Positions 1-8,798 of a stretch of 64,000 nt of DNA are shown piece after piece. The stretch spans positions 102,292 through 166,291 of the forward strand of contig NZ_BAPT01000049.1 of NCBI RefSeq assembly GCF_025995235.1, read 5' to 3'. Below the pieces are notes generated by a model that saw nothing but the letters and a program-made list of their open reading frames with translations, was not told where the DNA came from and ran no database searches. How positions within the stretch are numbered: the first letter of the stretch is position 1; every line of letters starts with the position of its first letter. The position numbers and the translations under genes were made by a program. Origin of the DNA: Ameyamaea chiangmaiensis. GTDB lineage: Bacteria; Pseudomonadota; Alphaproteobacteria; Acetobacterales; Acetobacteraceae.

Positions 1-48
1 GTTCCTCGACGACAACTGAGCGGCATAGGACAAGGAGCGCCCGAGGCT

Positions 49-612
49 ATGGAGACCGGCCCGGCAACGCGCATCGCCGTCGATGTCACGTTTCTCGAGA
101 TGACGGAGCGCCCGACGGGCGAGCGGCCATGCCTGCCGCCGGGATGGTCGGTCAGGAAGATCGCATCGCCCGGCGTGGCGCTGTATCGCGATCTTTATGG
201 CACGGTCGGGCACGATTATTGCTGGTGGCTGCGTCAGACGCTGGCCGATGCCGATCTTGCGGCACTGCTGGCGCTCCCGGAGATCGGGCTATACGTCCTG
301 TATGACGATGACCGGATCGCCGGTTTTTTCGAGCTGGACGAGCGTATCCGGGGTTCCGTCAACCTTGCCTATTTCGGTTTGATGCCGTCGGCCATCGGGC
401 GCGGGGTCGGGCGCGCGTTTCTGGCTGCAGCCGTGGACGCGGCCTGGTCGTCAGCGCCGGTGGTGGTGCGCGTCAACACCTGTACGGCCGATCATCCCCG
501 CGCACTCGGCACATATTGCGCGGCGGGATTTCGTATCGTGCGCGTCGTCCGCGAGCTCTGGGATATTCCCGACCGGCTTGGCCTGCCAATTCCCGACCGG
601 CTGCGTGCCTGA
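49..612 (+). CDS. GNAT family N-acetyltransferase
   Basis: The 187-residue protein has the GNAT fold signature. The acetyl-CoA binding loop is seen as GRGVGRAFL at residues 117-125, directly after the beta-strand NLAYFGLMP, and the C-terminal HPRALGTYCAAGF at 149-161 matches the usual GNAT motif B. It should transfer an acetyl group from acetyl-CoA to an amine, but the substrate cannot be told from sequence. It lies just upstream of rpsF, though with a 169-nt gap, so modification of a ribosomal protein is only a guess from position. An AAGGAG-like site lies about 12 nt before the ATG, a rather long spacing. Family confident, substrate unknown. Confidence 0.85.
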   Translation: METGPATRIAVDVTFLEMTERPTGERPCLPPGWSVRKIASPGVALYRDLYGTVGHDYCWWLRQTLADADLAALLALPEIGLYVLYDDDRIAGFFELDERIRGSVNLAYFGLMPSAIGRGVGRAFLAAAVDAAWSSAPVVVRVNTCTADHPRALGTYCAAGFRIVRVVRELWDIPDRLGLPIPDRLRA

Positions 613-781
613 CCGTAGGCCTGTCGGTTTTCTCTTGCGTCCTTCGGCTATGTGTGGTTTACGCGCGGCTTCCCTGCCGGGCGAGTGGCATCGCGCCGGC
701 TATACCCGTGTCCTGTGGAAAGGACGCTTCGATCCGGTCCGCCGGACGTCGCAGGGTTGAACCTATCCGAAGGGAGCATTC

Positions 782-1270
782 ATGCCATTGTACGAAACCG
801 TGTTCATCGCACGGAACGACGTCACGCAGCAGCAGGTCGAGACCGTTGCTGACGAGATCAACACCCTGCTCGAGGCCGATGGCGGATCGATCCGCAAGCG
901 CGAGTACTGGGGCCTGCGCACGCTGGCGTATCGCATCAAGAAGAACCGCAAGGGGCATTACATGCTGCTCGGTCTTGATGCGCAGCCCGCGACGATCAAG
1001 GAGATCGAGCGTCAGCTGAGCCTCAACGAAGACATTCTGCGCGTTCTGACGCTGCAGGTCGAAGAGATCGACGAGGCGCCGTCGCCGGTTCTGTCGCGCA
1101 AGGGCGAAGAGCGTGGCGAGCGTGGCGCTGGCGGTGGTTTCCGTGGGCCCAAGCCCGCCGGTCGCTTCGAGAGCGGTCGTGGTAGCGCCGGTCGTCGCAA
1201 CTTTGATGACCGCGAGGAATTCCGCGCCCGTGACGAGCGTGAGACCGTTGCTGAAGGGGAGCAGGGCTGA
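782..1270 (+). CDS. rpsF: 30S ribosomal protein S6
   Basis: S6 binds the central domain of 16S rRNA together with S18. The start MPLYETVFIARNDVTQQQ and the segment ending in YWGLRTLAYRI are typical of S6. The core is about 95-100 residues; from about residue 100 to 162 there is an Arg/Gly/Glu-rich tail (GEERGERGAGGGFRG and similar), an extension common in alphaproteobacterial S6. The ATG is preceded by AGGGAG at a 6-7 nt spacing. The TGA stop shares one base with the rpsR ATG, so the two are translationally coupled. The 5' leader contains CCG-rich small stem-loops, compatible with S6:S18 autoregulation but not diagnostic. Confidence 0.97.
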   Translation: MPLYETVFIARNDVTQQQVETVADEINTLLEADGGSIRKREYWGLRTLAYRIKKNRKGHYMLLGLDAQPATIKEIERQLSLNEDILRVLTLQVEEIDEAPSPVLSRKGEERGERGAGGGFRGPKPAGRFESGRGSAGRRNFDDREEFRARDERETVAEGEQG

Positions 1271-1548
1271 TGTCCGACGATAACACCGAAGTCAATCCCG
1301 CCGCCCGCCGCCTGGCTGTCGGCGCGCGCCGCCCGTTCCATCGTCGTCGCAAGTCGTGCCCGTTCTCTGGCCCGAACGCGCCAAAGATCGACTACAAGGA
1401 CGTGCGTCTCCTGAGCCGCTTCCTGTCCGAGCGCGGCAAGATCGTGCCGAGCCGTATCACGGCCGTGTCCGCGAAGAAGCAGCGTGAACTGGCGCAGGCG
1501 ATCAAGCGCGCGCGCTTCCTCGCTCTTCTTCCCTACGTCGTAAGCTGA
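1270..1548 (+). CDS. rpsR: 30S ribosomal protein S18
   Basis: The 92-residue basic protein carries the S18 core: a cysteine-containing CPFSG segment, then DYKDVRLLSRFLSERGKI and a KKQRELAQAIKRARFLALLPY helix region. S18 pairs with S6 on the platform of the 30S subunit. The start codon overlaps the rpsF stop by one base (TGATG), and rplI follows after 13 nt, so all three genes form one operon. The length is slightly above the usual 75-85 residues because of a short N-terminal extension (SDDNTEVNPAARRLAVG). Confidence 0.97.
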   Translation: MSDDNTEVNPAARRLAVGARRPFHRRRKSCPFSGPNAPKIDYKDVRLLSRFLSERGKIVPSRITAVSAKKQRELAQAIKRARFLALLPYVVS

Positions 1549-1561
1549 GGGAGACGCGATC

Positions 1562-2146
1562 ATGTCCGCAGTTGAACTGATCCTGTTGCAGCGTGTCGAA
1601 AACCTCGGCCAGATGGGCGACCTCGTGAAGGTGAAGCCGGGCTATGCCCGTAATTACCTTCTGCCCCAGGCCAAGGCGATCCGCGCAAGCAGTGCGAACC
1701 GCGAGCGTTTCGACCGTGAGCGCCAGCAGCTCGAAGCAACCAACATCAAGCGTCGCGAGGAGGCCGAGCGCCTGTCCGAGCGCATGCATGGTCTGTCGGT
1801 CGTCCTGATCCGTCAGGCAGGTGACAGCGGCAGCCTGTATGGCTCCGTGACGACCCGTGACATCGCCGAGGCCGCTACGGAGGCTGGCCTGACCGTCACG
1901 CGTCAGCAGATCGTCCTCGATCAGCCGATCAAGGTTCTGGGTCTGGTGACGGCACGCGTCATTCTGCATCCCGAGGTGTCGATCAACATCACCGTCAATG
2001 TCGCACGTTCGGTCGAGGAAGCCGAGCGTCAGGCCCGCGGTGAAGCCATCGGTGTCGAAGACGAAGACGAAGACGAGGATGAGGCGGTTGTCGAAGACGT
2101 CGCCGAAGCCTCTGACGAGATCGAAGTCGAACACCCTGCTTCCTGA
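1562..2146 (+). CDS. rplI: 50S ribosomal protein L9
   Basis: L9 binds 23S rRNA near the L1 stalk base. The N-terminal domain has the family signature (ILLQRVENLGQMGDLVKVK, then GYARNYLLP), followed by the long connecting helix and the C-terminal domain ending near residue 150. The protein is 194 residues against the usual 148-150: the extra C-terminal part is a strongly acidic tail with repeated Glu-Asp pairs (about residues 160-194). A GGGAG ribosome-binding site precedes the ATG. It is the last gene of the rpsF-rpsR-rplI operon and is followed by a strong intrinsic terminator. Confidence 0.97.
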   Translation: MSAVELILLQRVENLGQMGDLVKVKPGYARNYLLPQAKAIRASSANRERFDRERQQLEATNIKRREEAERLSERMHGLSVVLIRQAGDSGSLYGSVTTRDIAEAATEAGLTVTRQQIVLDQPIKVLGLVTARVILHPEVSINITVNVARSVEEAERQARGEAIGVEDEDEDEDEAVVEDVAEASDEIEVEHPAS

Positions 2147-2173
2147 TTACGGTTGATCGCCTGAGATGAAGAG

Positions 2174-2202
2174 CCCGGGGTCGAAAGGCCCCGGGTTTTT
2201 TT
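2174..2202 (+). terminator. Rho-independent terminator after rplI
   Basis: A 9-bp stem (CCCGGGGTC paired with GGCCCCGGG, including one T-G wobble) closes on a GAAA tetraloop and is followed directly by seven Ts. It lies 27 nt after the rplI stop and ends the ribosomal operon. Confidence 0.95.
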
Positions 2203-2278
2203 GTGATCTGCCAAACCTTTACCCGTTCCTTCATTTTGGCCATGCTCTCCCGGCTCTGAGATGGGAGAGGAACTGGCC

Positions 2279-3490
2279 ATGGCATTCCTGACCGAACTGG
2301 TGTTCAAGCGGCTGATCAGGACCGGCACCCTTTTCATCGCGTTTCCCGAGGGGCGAATACGCCGGTTTGGCACTGGTCGGGCACCAGTTGCAGGTATGCG
2401 TATCAACACCAGTGCGGCCGAGCGCGGACTGGTGCGCAACCCGGGACTTGCGTTCGGCGAGTCGTTCATGGACGGCGCGATCGAGCCCTTGGATTGCTCG
2501 CTGTATGAGTTGCTGTACGTCCTGATGACCAACATGAACGACGACGGCCATGTCGTCGAACGCGTCGCGGCAACGGTGCGTTATGCGCGCCGCCAATGGT
2601 CGCAGTTCAACACGCATCGCTCGTCACGGCATAACGTCGCGCACCATTACGACCTGGGCAACGATTTCTATCGCCTGTTTCTCGATGATGACTGGCAGTA
2701 CTCGTGCGCCTATTTCCGCACGGGGAACGAGACGCTGGAACAGGCCCAGCGCGACAAGAAACTCCATATTGCCGCGAAGCTCAGGCTCGATCGGCCGGAT
2801 CTTGAGGTTCTTGATATCGGCTGCGGGTGGGGCGGCATGGCGCTGACGCTCGCGCGTGACTTCGGTGCTCGCGTCACCGGGATCACTCTGTCCGACCAGC
2901 AGCTTGATGTAGCACGCGAGCGGGCGGCGAAGGCTGGTCTTTCAGACCGGGTTCACTTCGAAAAATGCGACTATCGCGACGTGGCGCGGCGCTTCGACAG
3001 GATCGTGTCGGTCGGTATGTTCGAGCATGTCGGCATTGGCCATTTCCCGCGCTTTTTCCGCATGATCAGGGACTGCCTGCGTGACGATGGTGTCGCGTTG
3101 GTGCATTCCATCGGACGCAAGGACGGTGCGGGTTCGACCAATCCATGGATCGCTAAGTATATTTTCCCTGGCGGATACGCGCCGGCCCTCAGTGAGACCC
3201 TCACTGCCGTTGAACGGTCCGGCTTGTGGGTTACGGATTGTGAGGTCCTCAGGTTGCATTACGCCCACACGATCGCCCTGTGGCGGGAGCGTTTCGAGGC
3301 ACAGCGCGACGGCATTCGGGCCATGTATGACGAACGATTCTGCCGGATGTTCGAACTCTACCTCGCCGCCGCGGAACTGTCTTTCCGGGTGCAGGGACAC
3401 ATGAACTTCCAGCTTCAGTTGACGCGGGACATCCTGGCCGTGCCCATAACCCGTGACGCCATGTTCAGCGCGGAACAGGCTTCCGGCTGA
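2279..3490 (+). CDS. cfa: Cyclopropane-fatty-acyl-phospholipid synthase family methyltransferase
   Basis: Enzymes of this family transfer a methylene group from S-adenosylmethionine to the double bond of unsaturated phospholipid acyl chains, at the inner membrane face. From the ATG at 2279 the protein is 403 residues, the usual length. An N-terminal lipid-binding part is followed by YDLGNDFY (124-131), the SAM motif I VLDIGCGWGGMA (177-188) and the family motif FEHVG. I chose 2279 because a GGGAGAGGAA site lies at 2264-2273; an in-frame ATG at 2261 would sit upstream of that site. The 3' end overlaps the convergent Hint gene by 26 bases. Methyltransferases of the same family with a different lipid product are possible. 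Confidence 0.9.
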   Translation: MAFLTELVFKRLIRTGTLFIAFPEGRIRRFGTGRAPVAGMRINTSAAERGLVRNPGLAFGESFMDGAIEPLDCSLYELLYVLMTNMNDDGHVVERVAATVRYARRQWSQFNTHRSSRHNVAHHYDLGNDFYRLFLDDDWQYSCAYFRTGNETLEQAQRDKKLHIAAKLRLDRPDLEVLDIGCGWGGMALTLARDFGARVTGITLSDQQLDVARERAAKAGLSDRVHFEKCDYRDVARRFDRIVSVGMFEHVGIGHFPRFFRMIRDCLRDDGVALVHSIGRKDGAGSTNPWIAKYIFPGGYAPALSETLTAVERSGLWVTDCEVLRLHYAHTIALWRERFEAQRDGIRAMYDERFCRMFELYLAAAELSFRVQGHMNFQLQLTRDILAVPITRDAMFSAEQASG

Positions 3491-5207
3491 CGATGAGGGC
3501 CTGGGGAGGAAGGTCCTTGGCATCGACAGGATCTTCGCTCTTCCTGTTCGTCTCCGGGGCCTGAAAAATGGCCTCCTGCCCTGGTGAGACCAGGTATGGG
3601 CCACCCGCCAAAATCCGCAGACTAAGCATACTGATCGAGTTACTTGTACGTCGTCCCAGCGGCAGCAGCGCCTGTCCGTCCGTCCAGCGCGCATCCGTCC
3701 GTCCGGGAGCGAGCGGGTACCAGCCTGGATGGTTCTCCTTGAGATGGTGCGCGATCTCACGCCGATGTCCGGCCTCGTTCAGGATAACCTCGCCAACCAG
3801 AACGCCCAGCGAACGCGCCTCGGCCTGCGGCTGGCTACCGGTTTCGAGGGGAGTCGTGACATGGGAGACCACCCAGACGGCCTCCACTCCCGACGGCAGC
3901 ATGAAGGTTCGCAGACCGCCCACGCGCTTGGCCTGCCTCAAAACGCGTCCTTTACTGGTGACGAGCATCAGGCCGGGGTCGTCGGTCAGGCGCGGAGCCC
4001 CGTCGTCGGGGTGAAGGTCCAGTGCGCGCGCGCGACTGGCCAGTTCCTGATAAATCGGTGCTATCTTGGCCGGGTCGGTGCAGAGAGGGGCCGCTGCATC
4101 ACGCTCCCACGTACAGGACGAATCCGTTCCGCCGACAATCGTGATCGGACCGGCGTCCGGATGGGCGGCCTTGGGATGCGCCGCGGTTGGGGTGCCGTTG
4201 GCCAGCAGGACGAGATGGTCGTCCGTTTCGACATGAAAGTAGTCGTAGCTGTCGGTGGACATGTCGAACGTAATCGATATGCCGTTCACCAGCATGCGCG
4301 CGGGCATCAGTCGTCCGCCGATTTCGACGCAGTGGTCGGGGAGAACCTTCATGTCCTTGTAAGGCATGTCATGCCGCAGGGCGTGCCGACGAATGATGAC
4401 AGGATAGCCGGCCTGATAAGGCGGAAGATGGCGCCGCACGGACACGCGGCGGCGCTCCACACGGCGGATCGGATGATGATTTCCGCCTTGCGCGGCATGG
4501 GCGACCGCCATGTCGCCGGGCATCAGTTCTTCGACCAGTACTTCGCCACGTTGGGTCCGCACGTGTGAGCCGGGGAAGAAACAGATCTTGGCGCCTGGGT
4601 TGGCGTCGGAGACACCATAGAAAACCTTGCTGCCCAGGCCTTGCGCGTCGGTAATGATACGATACGGATTACCAGACAAAATGACGCTCGTTCCGTTGCG
4701 GGAATCACTGATGTTGCGGCTTGTCAACTGCGTTCTGTTCGTCCGCGCGTCATAGACGGCATCTACGGACGTGGCCTGGCTGAAAATAAGATCGAGGTGC
4801 GAGGTGACCTGCCCTCCGTCTCCGGCCTGCGCCTCCGTCACCTCGAGAACCGGCGTGGCCTCAAGTCCGGTTCCAAGAATTACCGTGGCGCCCCCTGAGC
4901 GGATGAAAAGAGAGTTGAGGAGCGCATGCTTCTGGGTAGATCCGTCAATCTCCAGCGTGCCGCCGTCGATTTCAAGAGACGCGAGAGCACGCAGCGCTGA
5001 AAACTCCCCGGTCAACTCCAGATGGGCGCCGTTCGATACCGACAGCGCCGATAAAGTCTCAAGTCCCGTAAAATCGGCAATACACGCACGCATGTCCGGA
5101 TCAGTGAGCGTGATGTGCGAAATCGTGGCCGCATCGGTCAGGGCTGCGGGTTTGACAAAAGTCGAATAGGCCGTCTGACCGGTCGCGGAGACGACTATCA
5201 TACTCAT
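3465..5207 (-). CDS. Hint (Hedgehog/intein) domain-containing protein
   Basis: The 580-residue protein has a repetitive, Thr/Ser/Gly-rich N-terminal half (about 1-205) that looks like a beta-solenoid or adhesin-type region. A Hint module follows from about 208 to 345: Cys209 in ICFFPGSHVRT, a VEELMPGD block, a LPDHCVEIGG block and TDDHLVLL. Hint domains autocatalytically cleave a peptide bond before their first cysteine. Proteins of this type are common in acetic acid bacteria, but their role is not established. The ATG at 5207 has a GGAAA site upstream; the codon at 5210 is TTG. No obvious Sec signal peptide is seen. The AT-rich DNA upstream differs from its surroundings. Architecture confident, function unknown. 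Confidence 0.8.
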   Translation of the reverse strand: MSMIVVSATGQTAYSTFVKPAALTDAATISHITLTDPDMRACIADFTGLETLSALSVSNGAHLELTGEFSALRALASLEIDGGTLEIDGSTQKHALLNSLFIRSGGATVILGTGLEATPVLEVTEAQAGDGGQVTSHLDLIFSQATSVDAVYDARTNRTQLTSRNISDSRNGTSVILSGNPYRIITDAQGLGSKVFYGVSDANPGAKICFFPGSHVRTQRGEVLVEELMPGDMAVAHAAQGGNHHPIRRVERRRVSVRRHLPPYQAGYPVIIRRHALRHDMPYKDMKVLPDHCVEIGGRLMPARMLVNGISITFDMSTDSYDYFHVETDDHLVLLANGTPTAAHPKAAHPDAGPITIVGGTDSSCTWERDAAAPLCTDPAKIAPIYQELASRARALDLHPDDGAPRLTDDPGLMLVTSKGRVLRQAKRVGGLRTFMLPSGVEAVWVVSHVTTPLETGSQPQAEARSLGVLVGEVILNEAGHRREIAHHLKENHPGWYPLAPGRTDARWTDGQALLPLGRRTSNSISMLSLRILAGGPYLVSPGQEAIFQAPETNRKSEDPVDAKDLPPQALIVSRKPVPR

Positions 5208-5780
5208 CAAACAATTTCCTTCGGTGCCGACAATCCGTCTCTACCTGAGCTGTCTCTGTGGTTGCCCGACGTGAAACACCTGTCAGTGCCATGGTGCCTC
5301 TGGCGACACCTCTCGTCTATCGGACCATGACGGCAGGGCGAGACAATACTTAATAGCATGTATCGAGGGTGACAGAGTTTGTTCTGTATCAATCAGCTTT
5401 GACCAATTCATGTGAGGTGCGAACCATTCTCACCGAACGTCTTTATAAATGCAAACGTGTTCCTTTTTACAGCTACATAGCACGCGCGACGATACTGAAA
5501 CTGCTGGACGTCACTGTTTTCATTAGCGTCTTCGCTGCCGACCACAACGCCAAAACCGTAACGAAACATTACTATTTTCTGGCAAATCACGTCTGCTTAT
5601 CAAATTTCGCTTATATATTCTTTTGCAATGACAAATATGTGAATTATTTGACGGCAGCGTCGATATTCTCGCGAGTATTATTGTCGATATATTTAAACAG
5701 CTAAACTGTTCTGCGTCATTATGTCGCTGGTAAGCGGCCTCGCTACCATCCATGGACTGTCGCGAGGTAGGGACGATCGG
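5208..5780. other. AT-rich intergenic region, no convincing gene
   Basis: This stretch is clearly lower in GC than the rest of the window, especially 5370-5720. It contains only an unsupported 111-codon frame on the plus strand (GTG at 5369, no clear ribosome-binding site, no recognisable protein). It probably holds the promoter of the Hint gene and may be a scar of transferred DNA. Confidence 0.5.
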
Positions 5781-5951
5781 TCAGTCTTCCGTCGCGCGAT
5801 CGACCGAACGTCCGGCTTTCTCGAGCGGCCCTTTCGGTGGATCGAGTGTGTCCTGCACCTTCTCCCCAAACGTCCGTTTGTGTTCCTTGCACGCGGTCAG
5901 ACTCAAGCATGGCACCGAGACAGCCAGCATCATAATTAGAAACAAGCGCAT
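5781..5951 (-). CDS. Small lipoprotein, unknown function
   Basis: This 56-residue protein starts with a short hydrophobic signal and a lipobox (LTAC, cysteine at residue 21). A short charged tail follows (KEHKRTFGEKVQDTLDPPKG) that includes a predicted amphipathic stretch. The ATG at 5951 was chosen because AAGGAG lies 6-7 nt upstream and because the signal peptide begins here; a longer frame reaching to 6119 would overlap the neighbouring gene. It resembles the small entericidin-like or stress-related lipoproteins of proteobacteria only in size and layout. Likely anchored in an outer-membrane or periplasmic face; function unknown. Confidence 0.7.
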   Translation of the reverse strand: MRLFLIMMLAVSVPCLSLTACKEHKRTFGEKVQDTLDPPKGPLEKAGRSVDRATED

Positions 5952-6037
5952 TAGGTTCTCCTTCACTGCATGTGTACGTAAGACATTTCCGCGCGCGAAA
6001 GTTTCCCGCCATGGTCGATCCGGCCGTTCTTTCCGCG

Positions 6038-6919
6038 TCACGACAGCAGAGGTATCGCGCGGAGACGGGTCATCAGGTCGGTCATGATCCTGCGCAATGG
6101 CGCGAAGCCTCCATGACACTCCAGAGTGCGCTCGTTTATATAAAGACGCCGTGCAATCTCGATTTGCACAACATGTATCCCCGCGTTCGGCCTGCCGTAA
6201 TGGCGTGTCACGTACCCGCCGGCATAGGGGATGTTGCGATGAACGCTGAGCCCGTGGCCGCGCAGCACGGCCTGTACGTGGTCAACGATAAGCCTGGAGC
6301 ACGCTGTGCCGAATGCGTCGCCCAGCACGATGTCGGCTACGCGCTGGCCCTGCCGCGACGGCATGGAGTGCATGTCCAGAAGAAGACACCCGCCGGTTCG
6401 TCGCCGCGCCTGATCGATCAGGTCGCTAAGGGCGCGATGATAAGGCACCCAGCATGTCAGAATTCGCTGTTCGATCTCGGCAAAGCGCAGCTTGTCCCGG
6501 TATATGGGCTGGTCGATGGAGACAAGCCGCGCGATGGTCCCGAACCCCGATTTGGCCCGAGCGCTCGACGTGTTGCACCACGCGGGAACCGCATCGAGGA
6601 TCATCTCGGGATCAATCTCCCAGGCCTCGCGATTCACGTCGCAAAACGCGCGGGGGAAGTTTGCGCTCAGCAGAGGAAGGCCAAGTGCGGGAGCCTCGCC
6701 GACAAGTTCGTCGACAAAGCAGTCCTCGCTGCGTCTGAGAGCTAATCGCGCAAGCCGTGAGGCCTTGAGAAAGGCGTCAGGGTAGTCCCGGCCCGAATGC
6801 GGTGACGCTACGATCAGAGGGGACGTGCTGTCGGCAAGACCGACGAGTGAGAAGGGAGTGGCAGGCCGGTCCACGAACGTTATCAAAGTCCCAGACAGTG
6901 AGGTAAGGCGTAGCCTCAC
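6038..6919 (-). CDS. N-formylglutamate amidohydrolase
   Basis: Members hydrolyse N-formyl-L-glutamate to formate and glutamate, the last step of one histidine degradation route, or act on related N-formyl amides. The 293-residue protein shows the family motifs: SPHSGRDYP at about 39-47, a DVNREAWE segment, LLLDMHSMP and a conserved NIPYAGGYVTRHYG near the C-terminus. The proposed start is a GTG with GAAAGG about six nucleotides upstream. No hut genes are nearby, so a role in histidine use is not supported by context. Family assignment is firm; the physiological substrate is open. Confidence 0.88.
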   Translation of the reverse strand: MRLRLTSLSGTLITFVDRPATPFSLVGLADSTSPLIVASPHSGRDYPDAFLKASRLARLALRRSEDCFVDELVGEAPALGLPLLSANFPRAFCDVNREAWEIDPEMILDAVPAWCNTSSARAKSGFGTIARLVSIDQPIYRDKLRFAEIEQRILTCWVPYHRALSDLIDQARRRTGGCLLLDMHSMPSRQGQRVADIVLGDAFGTACSRLIVDHVQAVLRGHGLSVHRNIPYAGGYVTRHYGRPNAGIHVVQIEIARRLYINERTLECHGGFAPLRRIMTDLMTRLRAIPLLS

Positions 6920-7037
6920 CTTACACCTTTCGACGGAATCGACAGGTTCTTTGTACCGCGCCGGTCAGCCGCCGACCCGGGCGCCGCAATAACCGGCTCA
7001 GAAAAAACGACCCCCGAAATTTTTTTGCTCCACCTGC

Positions 7038-7066
7038 TTGCACTGCGCCGGGCACGCGGGTAGAAG
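7038..7066 (+). promoter_or_regulatory. Promoter of tRNA-Val
   Basis: TTGCAC (7038-7043) and TAGAAG (7061-7066) are separated by exactly 17 bp and end 18 nt before the tRNA, the layout expected of a sigma-70 type tRNA promoter. Confidence 0.65.
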
Positions 7067-7084
7067 CCGCCTTACGGACCGGAT

Positions 7085-7159
7085 GGGCGCATAGCTCAGC
7101 GGTAGAGCACTACCTTGACATGGTAGGGGTCACAGGTTCAATCCCTGTTGCGCCCACCA
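7085..7159 (+). tRNA. tRNA-Val (GAC)
   Basis: A complete 75-nt cloverleaf with encoded CCA. The acceptor GGGCGCA pairs with TGCGCCC, the D arm is GCTC/GAGC, the anticodon stem CTACC/GGTAG encloses the loop TTGACAT (anticodon GAC), and the T arm ACAGG/CCTGT encloses TTCAATC. Confidence 0.97.
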
Positions 7160-7544
7160 TCCGGTCCGTGAAAAATACCAGACAAATAAACAGAAATTTC
7201 GTAGTCAGGACTTGTTCTGCAAGCGGGCGTCAGCGCCTCGGGAAAGCCTGCGCGCGCCATAGCGGTCGGGGCCGATCGGTCAGATCGTCTCTCCACACGT
7301 GTCGTGATCGTCATCGTCTCGTGGCGGAAAGGTGATGACCATTGGCTGGCGTTGTCGCCACGTCCGCTCTTACAGACGCGGCTCTGACCTGAAGCGCATC
7401 TATGCGACACAAACCCCGTGGTAGAATTCGTCGGCCATCGGCTGGGCGAAGAGCGCGAACCAGGACACGGCTCACCGTATCAACACGGCGAGACACGCCG
7501 TCCGGTCGACGTCAGCGAACGCAGCGGCTTCAGACCGGCACGGC
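7160..7544. other. Intergenic region, nothing recognised
   Basis: About 385 bases between tRNA-Val and the glycine-zipper lipoprotein gene. The frames present have no ribosome-binding site or recognisable product. No tRNA, clear terminator or repeat was seen. Confidence 0.4.
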
Positions 7545-8120
7545 TCAGTATGCGCCCGGCGCTCCCCCATAGGATCCATAACCACCGCGGTAAGGTGTCG
7601 CTCCCATTGGCGGTTGCGGCGGCGGACCCATGGGCTGCACACCGGGTGGGCCGCCAGATTGCATACCCATCCCCGGCACCACGTTGCCGTAGGTCACCAT
7701 GCAGGCGGCATAGGTGTTGTCATATTGCATCTGAATGCCGCCCTGAGCGCGCGTCGACGATGCCGCCGCCATGCCGCCCCCGACCAATGCGCCAGCGCCG
7801 GCACCGATGCCCGCCCCGGTTCCCGCGTAGGACCCACGCCACGGGCCACCATAGGCCGACCCGACCGCCGCACCCAGGCCTGCGCCGAGTGCCGTCGGGA
7901 TCAGCGCTCCCAACACGGCGCGCCCATTCGCCCTGGCCGCCTGTCCATTTACCGCGCGGGTCGCCTGATATTTGCAGAACGTCGATTCCTGCGTGAACTG
8001 GGCAAACGCCTTACCCTGCGCGGGCACGACCGGAACCATCGGCCCTTGCGGCGTCTCCGCGCAGGCTGACAGCAACATGATGATTGGGAGGAGGGGGAGG
8101 GGGAGGGCACGTCGGATCAT
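7545..8120 (-). CDS. Glycine-zipper lipoprotein, unknown function
   Basis: The 191-residue product begins with a hydrophobic signal and lipobox LLSAC (cysteine at residue 20). The middle contains a glycine-zipper region (ALGAGLGAAVGSAYGG and GTGAGIGAGAGALVGGG), typical of outer-membrane-associated proteins whose glycine repeats pack in the membrane. The C-terminus is rich in Gly, Pro, Met and Tyr. Three further cysteines could matter for folding. The ATG at 8120 is the first good start; the longer frame would use TTG. It is probably an outer-membrane lipoprotein with a structural role, but no specific function can be assigned. Confidence 0.75.
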   Translation of the reverse strand: MIRRALPLPLLPIIMLLSACAETPQGPMVPVVPAQGKAFAQFTQESTFCKYQATRAVNGQAARANGRAVLGALIPTALGAGLGAAVGSAYGGPWRGSYAGTGAGIGAGAGALVGGGMAAASSTRAQGGIQMQYDNTYAACMVTYGNVVPGMGMQSGGPPGVQPMGPPPQPPMGATPYRGGYGSYGGAPGAY

Positions 8121-8449
8121 GGGCAATCGATTGCCGAGACGAAACCGAAAGGCAAGTGTCCGATCGTAATCGCCTGTATCGACGTGCCGTCACGCGGGAT
8201 CGCGAGCACGCGGTGTGTTCGGCGGCGAACGCCGGAGCCCTCTAGGATCGCAAAAACTTCATCACAAAATGCATTTCCTTACGAAAAACGATCGACTCAG
8301 TCACATTGGATAGTTTTTATTAACTATCTGGTGCACTGTGCGCCGATTAACGAATGGCAAATCAGGGTGAGGGGCAGGGCCGCCGTATCAGCCGTCTGAT
8401 GCGTCGCGCGATTGCAACCGAGACCCGAGCCGGTGGATGCAGGGTGGAC
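8121..8449. other. Intergenic region with a small inverted repeat
   Basis: This divergent spacer is AT-rich from 8250 to 8340 and holds a 7-bp inverted repeat, GATAGTT (8309-8315) and AACTATC (8322-8328), which may be an operator or hairpin for the downstream small gene. An ATG at 8354 is an alternative start of that gene. Confidence 0.4.
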
Positions 8450-8764
8450 ATGAAACTAGAGGTTTGCGAGCGCCAGGTTTCTCTCCTGCTCGACTGTCTG
8501 AAACTGGGCGCGCTGGAATATGGCTCACTCGCCAGAATTGCCCGGCAAGGCAGCGGCGTCCCCGGATCAATGGTCGACGCCGGCAGGGACGCCCAGCACA
8601 TTAATGGATACGAGCAAAAACAGTTGGAGGTGAAAGTGCTGATCGAGCGCTTGCGCGTGCTCAGCGCTTCCCCTCACGTGGTGTCGGACGACATCCAGTC
8701 CTGCAGCGCGGTTGTGCTGCCGTTTCCTGCGGCTCGGCCGCTGAACCCGGGAGATGAGGGGTGA
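8450..8764 (+). CDS. Hypothetical protein
   Basis: I do not recognise this family. From ATG 8450 the product has 104 residues and starts MKLEVCERQVSLLLDCLKLG, a helical, leucine-rich stretch, followed by charged helices (EQKQLEVKVLIERLRVL) and a Pro-rich end. An in-frame ATG at 8354 would add 32 Arg-rich residues that look less like coding sequence; both starts lack a clean ribosome-binding site. It is probably a small cytosolic helical protein. The next gene starts close to or overlaps its end, suggesting co-transcription. Confidence 0.45.
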   Translation: MKLEVCERQVSLLLDCLKLGALEYGSLARIARQGSGVPGSMVDAGRDAQHINGYEQKQLEVKVLIERLRVLSASPHVVSDDIQSCSAVVLPFPAARPLNPGDEG

Positions 8765-8798
8765 CGGGCCGACTTCGGTTCCCAATCCGGTGACGGGT

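Noticed and set aside
2..19. Possible 3' end of a gene (FLDDN then stop) at the left edge
   Set aside because: Only six codons are visible and no family can be recognised.
5369..5704. 111-codon plus-strand frame in the AT-rich region
   Set aside because: GTG start without a ribosome-binding site, no recognisable protein, and AT-rich DNA favours few conclusions; treated as non-coding.
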